Shown in pieces: positions 7,985 through 16,137 of a stretch of 20,956 nt of DNA. Made by a program: the position numbers and the translations under genes. The DNA comes from JAJYBV01 sp021812265 (GTDB taxonomy: Bacteria; Chloroflexota; Ktedonobacteria; Ktedonobacterales; JACDGC01): positions 1 to 20,956 of the forward strand of contig DAIDIC010000051.1 in the NCBI GenBank assembly GCA_027459525.1, written 5' to 3'. The stretch's first letter is position 1. Every line of letters starts with the position of its first letter. The notes under the pieces were generated by a model. That model was not told the DNA's origin, did no database searches, and saw only the letters and a program-made list of their open reading frames with translations.

Positions 7985-10372
7985 TCAATTGCGCAGCGGT
8001 TTTCCCGTGCTTAGGGTATACGCAATGCGCTCCTGCGTTTTTGGCGTGCCGATAAGACTGACAAACGCCTCGCGCTCTAAATCGAGAATATCTTGCTCGG
8101 TTAACACCTGCCCTAACTGGCAGTCGCCGCCGGTAAGAACCATTGCCAATTTATCAGAAACCAAAACATCATGCTCGCTGGCCTTGCCCTGCAAGCGCAA
8201 ATTATCAACAACTTGCTTTAAAACCAGCCGCATGCCGCTTCCGCCTAATTGAAATGTTGCCGGCTCCGGCTTTTTCCATTCGCCGCGCGCTGCCATCTCT
8301 GCAAGCTCTACTGCATCGGCTTTGGCGTCGGATAACAGCCGTTCGCGATCAAAGCTCAGCCGATCCGTTTTGCGCAGGAATCGATAGCCCTGCGCCTCAC
8401 GAGCGCTGGTTGAAACAGTTGCCATAGCCACCAGTTCAAACACATGCCTTGAAGCGCTGAATGGACCTTTATCCGGCGTGCCCTTAGACCAGCGCGCCAG
8501 CATTTCTTTACAGCCGCCGCCACCGGGAATTAAGCCAACTCCGGTTTCCACCAATCCAATATACGTTTCTACCGCTGCGCGCGCATGGTGCGCATGCATG
8601 GTAATTTCACAGCCGCCGCCCAGCGTTCTGCCGGCAGGGGCAGCAACAACAGGAATATCGGCAAATTTTAGTGTCATATTAGCTTGTTGAAACGTATTGG
8701 TTACCTTGTCAATTGTGCCCCATTGGCGCATTTTCGCCGCCAGCAGCAACTGCGCTATATTTGCTCCAGCGGAAAAATCCGAAGCCTCATTGCCGATTAC
8801 CAGCGCGCGGCCCCATTTTTTTGTCTCCGCCACAGAGTTTTGCAGCATTTTTATCAAATCATCATCTAAAGCGTTCATTTTGGTATGAAATTCTAGCAGC
8901 ATGACGCCATCGCCAATATCAATCAGCGAAGCCGAACGATTCTGCGCTACAACCTTATTCCCCGTCTTGAACGCCGCCAGCTTCAGAGGCTCTTCACCCG
9001 GCGCAAAAGGAACATAGGAATGCGACGGAAAAGAGTAATAAGCTTTCGGATCCTGATCAATATAAAACTTGCCGGTTCCGCTGCCCAAAACATCCTGAAC
9101 CATCTGTGGAATCACCCGGCCTTCTTGCTGCATACGGCGAGCAGTCGCTTCCACGCCTAAATAATCCCAAATTTGGAATGGCCCTACATCATAGTTAAAG
9201 CCCCAGCGAATTGCGCTATCAATATTGCGCACATCATCAGTAATAGACGCGCCGATGGCCGCCGCATAAACCAGCGTATCAGCAGTTGTCTCCCAAGCAA
9301 GTTTACCCGCACGATCGGGCGAACTTACCATCATCTTTATGCGCTCCAGCGGGCTGCTCACTTCTTTTACTGCGTCTATCGCTGGAAAACTGACACGCGG
9401 ATACTCGCGATATTCCATTGTGGAAGGATCGAGTGTGAAAACCGTGCGTTTTCCGCCATCTCCGCGTTCCCGTCGGAAAAACCCTTGGCCGGTTTTATTG
9501 CCCAGCCATTTATTGGCAATCATGCCGCGCACAAATTCCGGCAATTGAAACGTATCTCGGAACGGATCATCCTGCAAATTGCGATATAATCCATCTGCAA
9601 CATCCACCAAAATATCCACGCCGGCCAAATCAGCGGTGCCAAAAATAGAGGATTTCGGGCGGCCCATCGGAACGCCTAAAATCGCGTCTACTTCATCAAA
9701 GCGATACCCTTCGTTCATAGTTCGGTTCAGAGTTGCCAAAAAGCCATAGTTGGCAATACGGTTTCCGATAAATCCGGGAGTATCTTTACACACAACGGTT
9801 CCTTTACCCAGAATCTGCGAACCGAATTGCCCCATAAACGTGATGATTTCGGGATCGGTTTCAGCGCTGGGAACCAATTCGAGCAGCTTTAAAAAGCGCA
9901 CGGGATTAAAGAAGTGTGTAATTAAAAAATGTTTGCGGAAACTTTCACTGCGGCCTTCCAGCAACAGCCGCGCCGGTATGCCCGATGTATTCGAGCTGAT
10001 GACGCTATCCGGCTTGCGAAATTGTTCAATTTTCGCATACACATTTGCTTTCACATCCAGCCGTTCAAATACGGCTTCTACAATCAAGTCCACATCCGCT
10101 AATTGTGCAAGATCATCTTCAATATTCCCTACAGTAACACGTTCGGCGTCTTTGCGGGAATAAAACGCCGAAGCTGGTTTTGCCTTAATGGCGCGTTCCA
10201 ATCCACTTTGCGCAACTTTGTTGCGCGCCGCGCGATCGGTTGAATTTTTGGCTTCTTCGGGAACAATATCGAAAAGAAACACGGGAATGCCGGCGTTGGC
10301 AATTTGCGCCGCAATGCCAGCCCCCATCGTGCCTGCGCCAATAACAGCGGCGCGGCGAATAGTATATGGCAT
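7985..10372 (-). CDS. fadN: FadN-type 3-hydroxyacyl-CoA dehydrogenase / enoyl-CoA hydratase
   Basis: This bifunctional beta-oxidation enzyme of 795 residues hydrates trans-2-enoyl-CoA and oxidises the 3-hydroxyacyl-CoA with NAD. The dehydrogenase comes first: nucleotide loop GAGTMG (12-17), then SSNTS (126-130), catalytic His153 in HFFNP, Glu165 and Asn204 in GFIGNRIA, at family spacing. The second dehydrogenase C-terminal domain extends to about 450. The hydratase/isomerase domain follows at about 480-680, with the oxyanion loop SAGANIAQL (534-542), GGGCE with Glu589, and Glu609 in ETGVGLIPGGGG, the 20-residue spacing of the crotonase glutamates. This order is that of Bacillus FadN, the reverse of E. 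coli FadB. ATG 10372 has AGGAGG upstream, 13 bases after the fadA stop, so the two are translated from one transcript. Confidence 0.95.
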   Translation of the reverse strand: MPYTIRRAAVIGAGTMGAGIAAQIANAGIPVFLFDIVPEEAKNSTDRAARNKVAQSGLERAIKAKPASAFYSRKDAERVTVGNIEDDLAQLADVDLIVEAVFERLDVKANVYAKIEQFRKPDSVISSNTSGIPARLLLEGRSESFRKHFLITHFFNPVRFLKLLELVPSAETDPEIITFMGQFGSQILGKGTVVCKDTPGFIGNRIANYGFLATLNRTMNEGYRFDEVDAILGVPMGRPKSSIFGTADLAGVDILVDVADGLYRNLQDDPFRDTFQLPEFVRGMIANKWLGNKTGQGFFRRERGDGGKRTVFTLDPSTMEYREYPRVSFPAIDAVKEVSSPLERIKMMVSSPDRAGKLAWETTADTLVYAAAIGASITDDVRNIDSAIRWGFNYDVGPFQIWDYLGVEATARRMQQEGRVIPQMVQDVLGSGTGKFYIDQDPKAYYSFPSHSYVPFAPGEEPLKLAAFKTGNKVVAQNRSASLIDIGDGVMLLEFHTKMNALDDDLIKMLQNSVAETKKWGRALVIGNEASDFSAGANIAQLLLAAKMRQWGTIDKVTNTFQQANMTLKFADIPVVAAPAGRTLGGGCEITMHAHHARAAVETYIGLVETGVGLIPGGGGCKEMLARWSKGTPDKGPFSASRHVFELVAMATVSTSAREAQGYRFLRKTDRLSFDRERLLSDAKADAVELAEMAARGEWKKPEPATFQLGGSGMRLVLKQVVDNLRLQGKASEHDVLVSDKLAMVLTGGDCQLGQVLTEQDILDLEREAFVSLIGTPKTQERIAYTLSTGKPLRN

Positions 10373-10385
10373 ATGCCAAATCCTC

Positions 10386-11576
10386 CTATACGCGCTCTAT
10401 TATGGTTGCAACGCCTTGGCCGCCGCCAACGCACAATGTAGCCATGCCAATAGTTTTATTTGCAGTAGTTAAAGCGTTCAACAGCGTAACAATCAGGCGC
10501 GCGCCAGAACATCCGAGCGGGTGACCAAGCGCAATAGCGCCGCCATGCGGGTTAACTTTTGTTTCATCAATATTCAATTCACGAATTACGGCAAGATTTT
10601 GAACCGCAAACGCTTCATTCAATTCAAACAAATCAATATCTTGCAAAGCCATACCCGAGCGTTTCAGCGCTTTATGAACAGCTCCAACCGGGCCGATACC
10701 CATAATTTCCGGAGCAACGCCATTTACCGCCATTGTGCGGATGCGCGCTAGGGGAGTAACGCCAAGTTCTTGGGCTTTTTCCGCAGACATAATGACAACT
10801 GCCGATGCGCCATCATTCAATGGACTGGAATTGCCTGCGGTAACAGTGCCGCCTTTTACAAAAACCGGTTCCAGTGAGGCTAATTTTTCCATCGAAGTAT
10901 CACGGCGGGGACCGTCATCTGTAGTAACAATCTCGCCATTGGGTAAAACAACCGGAACAATTTCGCGCGCAAAAATGCCCGAATCGATAGCGTTCACCGC
11001 GTTGGTGTGGCTTCGCAGGGCATAGCGATCTTGCTCTTCGCGAGAAATACCATATTTATTTGCTAAATTTTCAGCGGTTAAACCCATAGGAATATACGAC
11101 TCTTCAAATTCAGTGGTCATTGTTCCCTTCAGACCGCACAACTCTATACCGGCAGGGTTTTGGTACAGTTTTGGGTTGAAACTGGGGTTAAAGCCACCCA
11201 TGGGGACATGCGACATCGACTCAACACCGCCGGCGACAACTACATCTCCCTGACCCAGCATCACCGATTGCGCCGCCATATTCACCGCCTGCAAGCTGGA
11301 CGCGCAAAAGCGGTTTACAGTTACCGAGGCGGCGGTTGTCGGCAAACCAGCCAAACCGGTGATAATGCGGGCAATATTCATGCCTTGCTCGCCTTCCGGA
11401 AAGGCGCATCCAATAATAACATCTTCTATCAATGAAAGGTCGAGGCCGGGGATCTTTTCTACCGCGGCGCGAATCACTCCGGCAGCAAGGTCATCCGGTC
11501 GTACATCTTTTAAAGAGCCTTTCGATGCCCGTCCTATCGGGCTGCGCAAAGCGCTTACAATAACTGCTTCTGGCAT
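10386..11576 (-). CDS. fadA: Acetyl-CoA C-acyltransferase (3-ketoacyl-CoA thiolase) FadA
   Basis: This thiolase of 396 residues, the normal family length, cleaves 3-ketoacyl-CoA with CoA to acetyl-CoA and a shortened acyl-CoA. The acyl-carrying Cys91 lies in NRFCASSLQAV, His352 in GHPLGCSGAR and the second cysteine, Cys382, in LCVGGGQG. The N-terminus PEAVIVSALRSPIGRASKGSL is typical. ATG 11576 has GGGAG about 12 bases upstream. It precedes fadN by 13 bases and follows fadE after 268 bases that contain a promoter candidate and strong inverted repeats. fadA-fadN may therefore have its own transcript as well as read-through from fadE. Confidence 0.95.
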   Translation of the reverse strand: MPEAVIVSALRSPIGRASKGSLKDVRPDDLAAGVIRAAVEKIPGLDLSLIEDVIIGCAFPEGEQGMNIARIITGLAGLPTTAASVTVNRFCASSLQAVNMAAQSVMLGQGDVVVAGGVESMSHVPMGGFNPSFNPKLYQNPAGIELCGLKGTMTTEFEESYIPMGLTAENLANKYGISREEQDRYALRSHTNAVNAIDSGIFAREIVPVVLPNGEIVTTDDGPRRDTSMEKLASLEPVFVKGGTVTAGNSSPLNDGASAVVIMSAEKAQELGVTPLARIRTMAVNGVAPEIMGIGPVGAVHKALKRSGMALQDIDLFELNEAFAVQNLAVIRELNIDETKVNPHGGAIALGHPLGCSGARLIVTLLNALTTANKTIGMATLCVGGGQGVATIIERV

Positions 11577-11671
11577 AAGAGCCTATTCTCCCTTGAAATT
11601 TCTGTTAGAGACCTGAGCGAAAGCGAAGCATACAGCAAGAGGCGCAGGGGGCAGCATGCCATCTGACAGAG

Positions 11672-11688
11672 TGTGGGGTGTCCCCACA
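11672..11688. repeat. Perfect short palindrome in fadA leader
   Basis: TGTGGGG-TGT-CCCCACA forms a 7-bp GC-rich stem about 95 bases upstream of the fadA start. Its core TGGGGTGTCCCC recurs in inverted orientation at 15923-15934, in the fadD-cinA gap. Confidence 0.65.
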
Positions 11689-11719
11689 TTCCCCTTATTC
11701 CTTTTTAAAGTTCAGGTCT

Positions 11720-11749
11720 ATAATAAGCAAATACGTATAGAACATACAA
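11720..11749 (-). promoter_or_regulatory. Candidate promoter for fadA-fadN
   Basis: On the minus strand TTGTAT (11744-11749) and TATTAT (11720-11725) are spaced by 18 bases, about 145 bases upstream of the fadA ATG. The spacer holds a perfect 8-base palindrome ATACGTAT (11731-11738). The -35 is only a partial match, so this is a moderate candidate. Confidence 0.4.
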
Positions 11750-11760
11750 AATAGCTGACT

Positions 11761-11832
11761 GCCGGCGTATATGCAGCGCAGTCAATAAACCAATGTGATA
11801 CACATAGGGAAGCAATTGACTGCGCCACCGGC
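11761..11832. repeat. Three-tier nested inverted repeat between fadE and fadA
   Basis: The outer arms are GCCGG (11761-11765) and CCGGC (11828-11832). The middle arms are GCGCAGTCAAT (11776-11786) and ATTGACTGCGC (11815-11825), a perfect 11-bp match. The inner arms are ATGTG (11793-11797) and CACAT (11801-11805) around ATA. The element begins 12 bases past the fadE stop in the direction of transcription. No U-tract follows, so simple termination is doubtful; a transcript-end stabiliser, processing site or small repeat element is possible. Confidence 0.7.
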
Positions 11833-11844
11833 GCGCACGCGCTA

Positions 11845-13623
11845 TTATAGCGGATACACACCGTTTTGAATTACTGCTTCTGCCAGCGCGCGCGACAACG
11901 CAGTATAGCTAGCGTCTACATCAGCAAAATATGCGCGGGTTAGTTTCAGCTCTTTTTCGCGATCTTCACCTTCAAGCGCGTCTTGCAAAATGCGTTCTGC
12001 GGAAACGCGAATAAACGGCAAAAGTCTCATCGTGTTAAAGTTAGCAAACTGCGTATGAATTTTTGCTTTCGCGTCTCCCGCGCGAGTGGCGTGCAAAGCG
12101 CGGCCAATAACACTATCGAGTACATAGAGGTAAATCAGCATATCGCCGACGTTGCCTAAAAATTCTTCCTCTTCCTTCAAGGTCATCATATACTTCATGG
12201 AAGCTTTCATGGCGGCGTATACAGCGGCGCGTTTGGCGTGTTCCAGCGCATTTACGGCAGAGCGCAGCTCTGTTGGGGTATCATCTGCGGCAAAATCAGG
12301 AGATTCTCCGGCCTGAATTTGCGGGTCTACCTCATTAAATAAGCCAAACAAATCAACCTTATTTTTCATGACACGATCGAACAGCGTTCCTGCAGCCAAC
12401 AAGCGATTAATTTCATTTGTGCCTTCAAAAATGCGGGTAATACGCGCATCGCGATAGCCTTTTTCAATGGGATATTCCTGCATAAAGCCATTTCCGCCAA
12501 AAATCTGCACACCGTCATCAACAACTCTGCCTACGGCTTCGCTGCCATATACTTTAGCAATTGAGGCTTCAATAGCAAATTCTTCAACCGCATTAATCTG
12601 CGCCTGTTTATTTTCTCCTGCGGCAGCGCGGGTATGTTCAATATCGCTGGCGACACGGAATCCCATGGCTTCAATGGCGTATGTTTCCGCAGCCATAGTT
12701 GCCAGTTTCAGCTGAATCAGGCCAAATTGATCGATGGTTTTGCCAAACGCTTTGCGGGTATGCGCATATTCGGCGGATAAGTTTAAGGCGCGCCGCGCGG
12801 CAGAAACACCGCCCACACCCAATTTTAACCGGCCAATATTCAAAATATTAAACGCTATTTTATGGCCGCGGCCAATTTCGCCGAGCACATTTTCAACCGG
12901 AACCTCTACATTTTCAAAGAACACGGCGCGGGTAGATGAACCTTTAATGCCCATTTTCTTTTCTTCGGCGCCCAAACGGATTCCGGGAGATTTCATATCA
13001 ACAATAAAGCCGGTAAACTGTGTATCGTTAATTTTGGCAAACGCAATGCCGATATCGGCAAATCCGCCATTGGAAATCCACTGTTTAACGCCATTTAAAA
13101 TATAATGTTTGCCATCAGGCGCAAGCTCTGCGCGCGTTTTAATATTCATTGCGTCAGATCCTGCTCCCGGCTCGGTCAGCATATAGCAGCTAACCGTTTC
13201 GCCGGTAACCATTTTAGGCAAAAAACGCGCCTTTTGCTCATCATTGCCATAATATACAATCGGCAGCAACCCAATAGTAGTTTGCGTGCCCATCGCCACA
13301 GCAAACGATCCTTCCGCTTGTTCTGAAGCAATAATGGCGCTATACACCAATCCAAGGTCTTGCCCGCCAAACTCTTCAGGAACATCTACACCTAATATGC
13401 CTTGTTCCCCGGCTTTGCGCAGCAAAGATTTTAATAGTCCCTCTTCTTGATGATCGATAGCGTCAGATTTCGGCAACGTCTCGCGTTCCGTAAACGTGCG
13501 GGCTAATTCGCGGACCGCTTGTTGTTCATCATCAAATTTCTCTGGTGTTAAAAATTGCGCTTTGGTTACCGGCGTTATTAAAAATCCGGCGCCTTTAGCG
13601 GTTGATTGCATGTCTGTCGCCAT
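11845..13623 (-). CDS. fadE: Acyl-CoA dehydrogenase FadE
   Basis: This FAD-dependent dehydrogenase catalyses the first oxidation of beta-oxidation, acyl-CoA to trans-2-enoyl-CoA, passing electrons to ETF. It has 592 residues, close to Bacillus FadE and longer than the 380-residue short/medium-chain enzymes because of a C-terminal extension of about 160 residues like very-long-chain enzymes. Motifs are LTEPGAGSD (149-157), the FAD contact region RKAFGKTIDQF (290-300), QIFGGNGF (373-380) and the catalytic base Glu400 in FEGTNEINR. I start it at ATG 13623, with AAAGGAGA upstream and a protein N-terminus like FadE; the frame stays open to 13782 but that part is basic, cysteine-rich and unlike the family. 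etfA and etfB are not in the window. Confidence 0.94.
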   Translation of the reverse strand: MATDMQSTAKGAGFLITPVTKAQFLTPEKFDDEQQAVRELARTFTERETLPKSDAIDHQEEGLLKSLLRKAGEQGILGVDVPEEFGGQDLGLVYSAIIASEQAEGSFAVAMGTQTTIGLLPIVYYGNDEQKARFLPKMVTGETVSCYMLTEPGAGSDAMNIKTRAELAPDGKHYILNGVKQWISNGGFADIGIAFAKINDTQFTGFIVDMKSPGIRLGAEEKKMGIKGSSTRAVFFENVEVPVENVLGEIGRGHKIAFNILNIGRLKLGVGGVSAARRALNLSAEYAHTRKAFGKTIDQFGLIQLKLATMAAETYAIEAMGFRVASDIEHTRAAAGENKQAQINAVEEFAIEASIAKVYGSEAVGRVVDDGVQIFGGNGFMQEYPIEKGYRDARITRIFEGTNEINRLLAAGTLFDRVMKNKVDLFGLFNEVDPQIQAGESPDFAADDTPTELRSAVNALEHAKRAAVYAAMKASMKYMMTLKEEEEFLGNVGDMLIYLYVLDSVIGRALHATRAGDAKAKIHTQFANFNTMRLLPFIRVSAERILQDALEGEDREKELKLTRAYFADVDASYTALSRALAEAVIQNGVYPL

Positions 13624-13657
13624 TGTTGACTGGTCTCCTTTGATGTTCTTGGTAGCA

Positions 13658-13678
13658 GTTTCATGTGTACAATGAAAC
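13658..13678. promoter_or_regulatory. Operator-like inverted repeat upstream of fadE
   Basis: A perfect GTTTCAT-N7-ATGAAAC repeat lies 35 bases upstream of the fadE ATG, starting about where transcription from the -10 candidate at 13687-13692 would begin. Its layout resembles operators of TetR-type fatty-acid regulators, but it does not match the Bacillus FadR consensus closely. I find no full second copy in front of fadD or fadA. Confidence 0.5.
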
Positions 13679-13686
13679 CCACAAAT

Positions 13687-13692
13687 AGTATA
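13687..13692 (-). promoter_or_regulatory. Candidate -10 element of fadE promoter
   Basis: TATACT on the minus strand lies 64 bases upstream of fadE. No good -35 is visible. A further inverted repeat, GCGTGG (13701-13706) with CCACGC (13722-13727), covers the spacer and -35 region, so the promoter may depend on an activator or be repressed. Confidence 0.35.
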
Positions 13693-13795
13693 TTCTCTTG
13701 GCGTGGCTATAAGAAATATATCCACGCATAACGTTATTTTTCGCCGCAGCGCAATACATTTCTTAACAGCCATGCTAGGCAAAACGAGTGCCTTA

Positions 13796-15565
13796 TTACG
13801 ATGGATTCTGCTTTTTCTGCGCTGCTTCCGCTATGGCTTCTTCGCGAAGCTCGCGCCGCAGCACTTTGCCGATTAATGATTTCGGTAATTCTTTTCGGAA
13901 AAATACTTGTTTGGGAACTTTATATTTCGCAAGATCTTGCAGGCAAAACGCAATAATTTCTTCCTGCGTGGCGTGCGCGCCATCTTTCAGCACAACATAA
14001 GCGCGCACCGTCTCCCCGCGGTAGGCGTCGGGCACGCCAACCACCACGCATTCCTGCACGGCGGGATGTTTTGCCAGCGTCTCTTCAACTTCGCGGGGAT
14101 ATATGTTATACCCGCCGGCTATAATAATATCTTTCGCGCGATCGACAATAGTAAAATAGCCGTCACTGTTCATTGTTGCAATATCGCCGGTTTTCAGCCA
14201 GCCATTATGGAATACTTTCGCCGTTTCATCGGGCCGGTTCCAATAACCTTTCATCACCTGCGGGCCAAAAATAGCCAGCTCTCCTGCCTCACCAAGGGGC
14301 ATATCCTCTTCAGTAACAGGATCTATTACTTTTGCGGCAGTGCTGGGATATGGCACACCGATTGTGCCAATACGCCGATCGCCGAAAAGCGGATTGGCGT
14401 GTGTAACCGGTGATGTTTCGGTTAACCCATAGCCTTCCGCCACGCGCGCGCCCGACAAGCGTTCAAACCGCTCTTGCACTTCGTGCAGCAGCGGGGCGGC
14501 GCCGCTTAAACAAACCTTTACCGAACTGATATCCCCTTTTCCTCGTTTTTCAATATAGCGCGAAATCGCTATATACATCGTGGGAATACCGGGAAAAACA
14601 TCGGTGTGATAGCGTTCGATCGCCTCAACAACATCTTTAGGCACAAATCGCGGAAGCAGCACGCATGTTGATCCACCCCACATGCTTGTAAGCAAACCCA
14701 CCGTCAGCCCATATACATGGAAAAATGGAGCTGCCGCCAGCGTGCTGTGTACGGTATAACGCGGAAAACGAATCCACGCAGCGCACATCAGCGTATTTGC
14801 CATTAAATTGCGCTGTGTAAGCATTGCGCCTTTGGCGACACCAGTTGTGCCGCCGGTATACTGCAAAACTGCCAATTCATTGGGAGAAAACTCCGGGTCG
14901 GCAAATTCATCTGCGCCAGTGCTTGCAGCTGCTCCGCCGGCGCTCAGCAGATCCCGCAAAAACACGATCTGCGGATCTTGCTTCATTTCTCGCAAGGAAA
15001 CGGAGGGTTTGCCGCGCTGTTCTTGCGCCTGCTTTATGGGGTAAAGCGCGGAAAGGGGAAACGGCAGATATTCTTTGACGGCTGTAATAATCACTTTTTC
15101 TATCGATGTGGCGCTTCGCGCTTCTTTCACAACGGGAAAAAGAATATCCAACGTTAAAATTGCTTTTGCGCCGGAATCCGCCAGCTGATGGCGCATTTCT
15201 GCAACAGTATACAAAGGATTGGTGGAAACAACAACTGCGCCTGCTTTCAGCGCGCCAAAAAACGCAATAGGATATTGCGGCGTATTTGGCAAACAAATAG
15301 CAACACGATCGCCCTTAGAAATACCCATTTTCTTTAAAGATCGAGCAAAGCGGCTGCTGAGATCGTCTAACTGCGAATAGCTGATTTTTTTGCCATAAAA
15401 AATCAGCGCCGGCCTGTCTCCGACTGCTTTTGCAGCGTCGGTAACTAAAGTGTAAAGAGGTTTATCCGGTATTTCTACAGTTGCCGGAACGCCCTCATCA
15501 TAGTGCGCGATCCACGGATACGGCTGATGTGAAGCTTCATTTTGAGTGTTCGGCGATTGCGCCAC
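13796..15565 (-). CDS. fadD: Long-chain fatty-acid CoA ligase FadD/LcfA
   Basis: This AMP-forming ligase of 589 residues converts fatty acids, ATP and CoA to acyl-CoA, feeding the fadE-fadA-fadN enzymes downstream. Signatures are the P-loop YTGGTTGVAKG (236-246), FFHVYG (281-286), GYGLTET (378-384), the adenylate-binding aspartate of KTGD (Asp461), the hinge region around DRAKDIIIAGGYNIYPREVE (475-494) and the C-terminal catalytic lysine K567 in LIGKVLRREL. The start is GTG 15565: AAAGGAG lies about nine bases upstream and the protein begins in the expected place. It is the first gene of the minus-strand fad cluster, 172 bases ahead of fadE, and diverges from cinA. Chain-length preference cannot be read with certainty, but context favours medium to long chains. 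Confidence 0.94.
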   Translation of the reverse strand: MAQSPNTQNEASHQPYPWIAHYDEGVPATVEIPDKPLYTLVTDAAKAVGDRPALIFYGKKISYSQLDDLSSRFARSLKKMGISKGDRVAICLPNTPQYPIAFFGALKAGAVVVSTNPLYTVAEMRHQLADSGAKAILTLDILFPVVKEARSATSIEKVIITAVKEYLPFPLSALYPIKQAQEQRGKPSVSLREMKQDPQIVFLRDLLSAGGAAASTGADEFADPEFSPNELAVLQYTGGTTGVAKGAMLTQRNLMANTLMCAAWIRFPRYTVHSTLAAAPFFHVYGLTVGLLTSMWGGSTCVLLPRFVPKDVVEAIERYHTDVFPGIPTMYIAISRYIEKRGKGDISSVKVCLSGAAPLLHEVQERFERLSGARVAEGYGLTETSPVTHANPLFGDRRIGTIGVPYPSTAAKVIDPVTEEDMPLGEAGELAIFGPQVMKGYWNRPDETAKVFHNGWLKTGDIATMNSDGYFTIVDRAKDIIIAGGYNIYPREVEETLAKHPAVQECVVVGVPDAYRGETVRAYVVLKDGAHATQEEIIAFCLQDLAKYKVPKQVFFRKELPKSLIGKVLRRELREEAIAEAAQKKQNPS

Positions 15566-15646
15566 GCTGCGCGCTCCTTTCTGCGTGATCCAACGTGATG
15601 CGGCTCAGAGAAAAATATCACAATTGTTTCACAGAAAACACGTTTA

Positions 15647-15666
15647 ATTATATTGTAATTATTATA
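15647..15666 (-). promoter_or_regulatory. Two candidate -10 boxes upstream of fadD
   Basis: Two perfect TATAAT hexamers on the minus strand (15661-15666 and 15647-15652) lie about 82-101 bases upstream of the fadD GTG in AT-rich DNA. Neither has a good -35. An inverted repeat AATTA-N5-TAATT overlaps the second box, suggesting regulated or weak initiation. Confidence 0.4.
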
Positions 15667-15834
15667 CGCAACGCGGTAACGTATTGGGATATTGCCAGCT
15701 ATCAAATACATCTGTCAGCCAGCAACAAATTATACCAGCTCAGTTGCATAAACAACCAAACAAAAATATCCCTTGCCAAGACCGGTTAAGAAAGGCGGCA
15801 CAAAAGCGGCCGGATGTTTTCACCGGCGCAGCCC

Positions 15835-15843
15835 TGCTATAAT
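15835..15843 (+). promoter_or_regulatory. Extended -10 promoter candidate for cinA
   Basis: TGCTATAAT carries the TGn extension directly before a perfect TATAAT, which can compensate for the poor -35 (TGTTTT at 15815-15820, 17-base spacing). Transcription from here would give a leader of about 290 bases that includes the palindrome at 15921-15974. Confidence 0.4.
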
Positions 15844-15920
15844 ACTATATAAACAATAATTTTATGTAGGATTTTCGCTTGAAAGAGAAGCGCATGGCTC
15901 ATATCTGAAACAGAGGGAGG

Positions 15921-15974
15921 TCGGGGACACCCCAGAATCCCATACAAGGGACAATGTCCCTTGTATATCCCCGA
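15921..15974. repeat. Nested palindromic element upstream of cinA
   Basis: The inner arms ATACAAGGGACA (15942-15953) and TGTCCCTTGTAT (15955-15966) are a perfect 12-base match around a single base. The outer arms TCGGGGA (15921-15927) and TCCCCGA (15968-15974) enclose it. The left flank also contains GGGGACACCCCA, an inverted copy of the palindrome core at 11674-11685. It would fold as a strong hairpin in either strand, but no U-tract follows on the plus strand. Confidence 0.7.
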
Positions 15975-16137
15975 TTTTCCATGCTGAAGCGAAAGTCATG
16001 TTATGTATAAAATTTTGCTTGCCATTAACGGCTGAAACATAAAAATAGTCGGCTGTTCGTTTCGCTCACCATCAAGTTGTTTGATACGGTTAAAAGTAAG
16101 CGTCTTTAATAAAGAATCGGGAGATATATCACGGAAC

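Larger units (their letters stand above)
15667..16137. other. Intergenic region between divergent fadD and cinA
   Basis: About 570 bases separate the fadD and cinA start codons and I see no credible gene in them. The region holds the fadD -10 candidates, a plus-strand extended -10 near 15840 and the large palindromic element at 15921-15974. The last 160 bases before cinA show no clear extra signals. Confidence 0.6.

Noticed and set aside
9173..10163. Two plus-strand frames of about 137 codons antisense to fadN.
   Set aside because: Both lie within the conserved fadN coding sequence and encode no recognisable domains.
13624..13782. N-terminal extension of fadE by 53 codons.
   Set aside because: It would run through the promoter and operator-like repeats, is unlike the FadE family, and a good ribosome site precedes the internal ATG at 13623.
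13907..14413. A 168-codon plus-strand frame antisense to fadD.
   Set aside because: It is fully inside a well-supported gene on the opposite strand, with composition expected of a shadow frame.
16081..16137. N-terminal extension of cinA from a TTG codon.
   Set aside because: The added 19 residues do not match the family, which begins at MRAEIISIGTELL.
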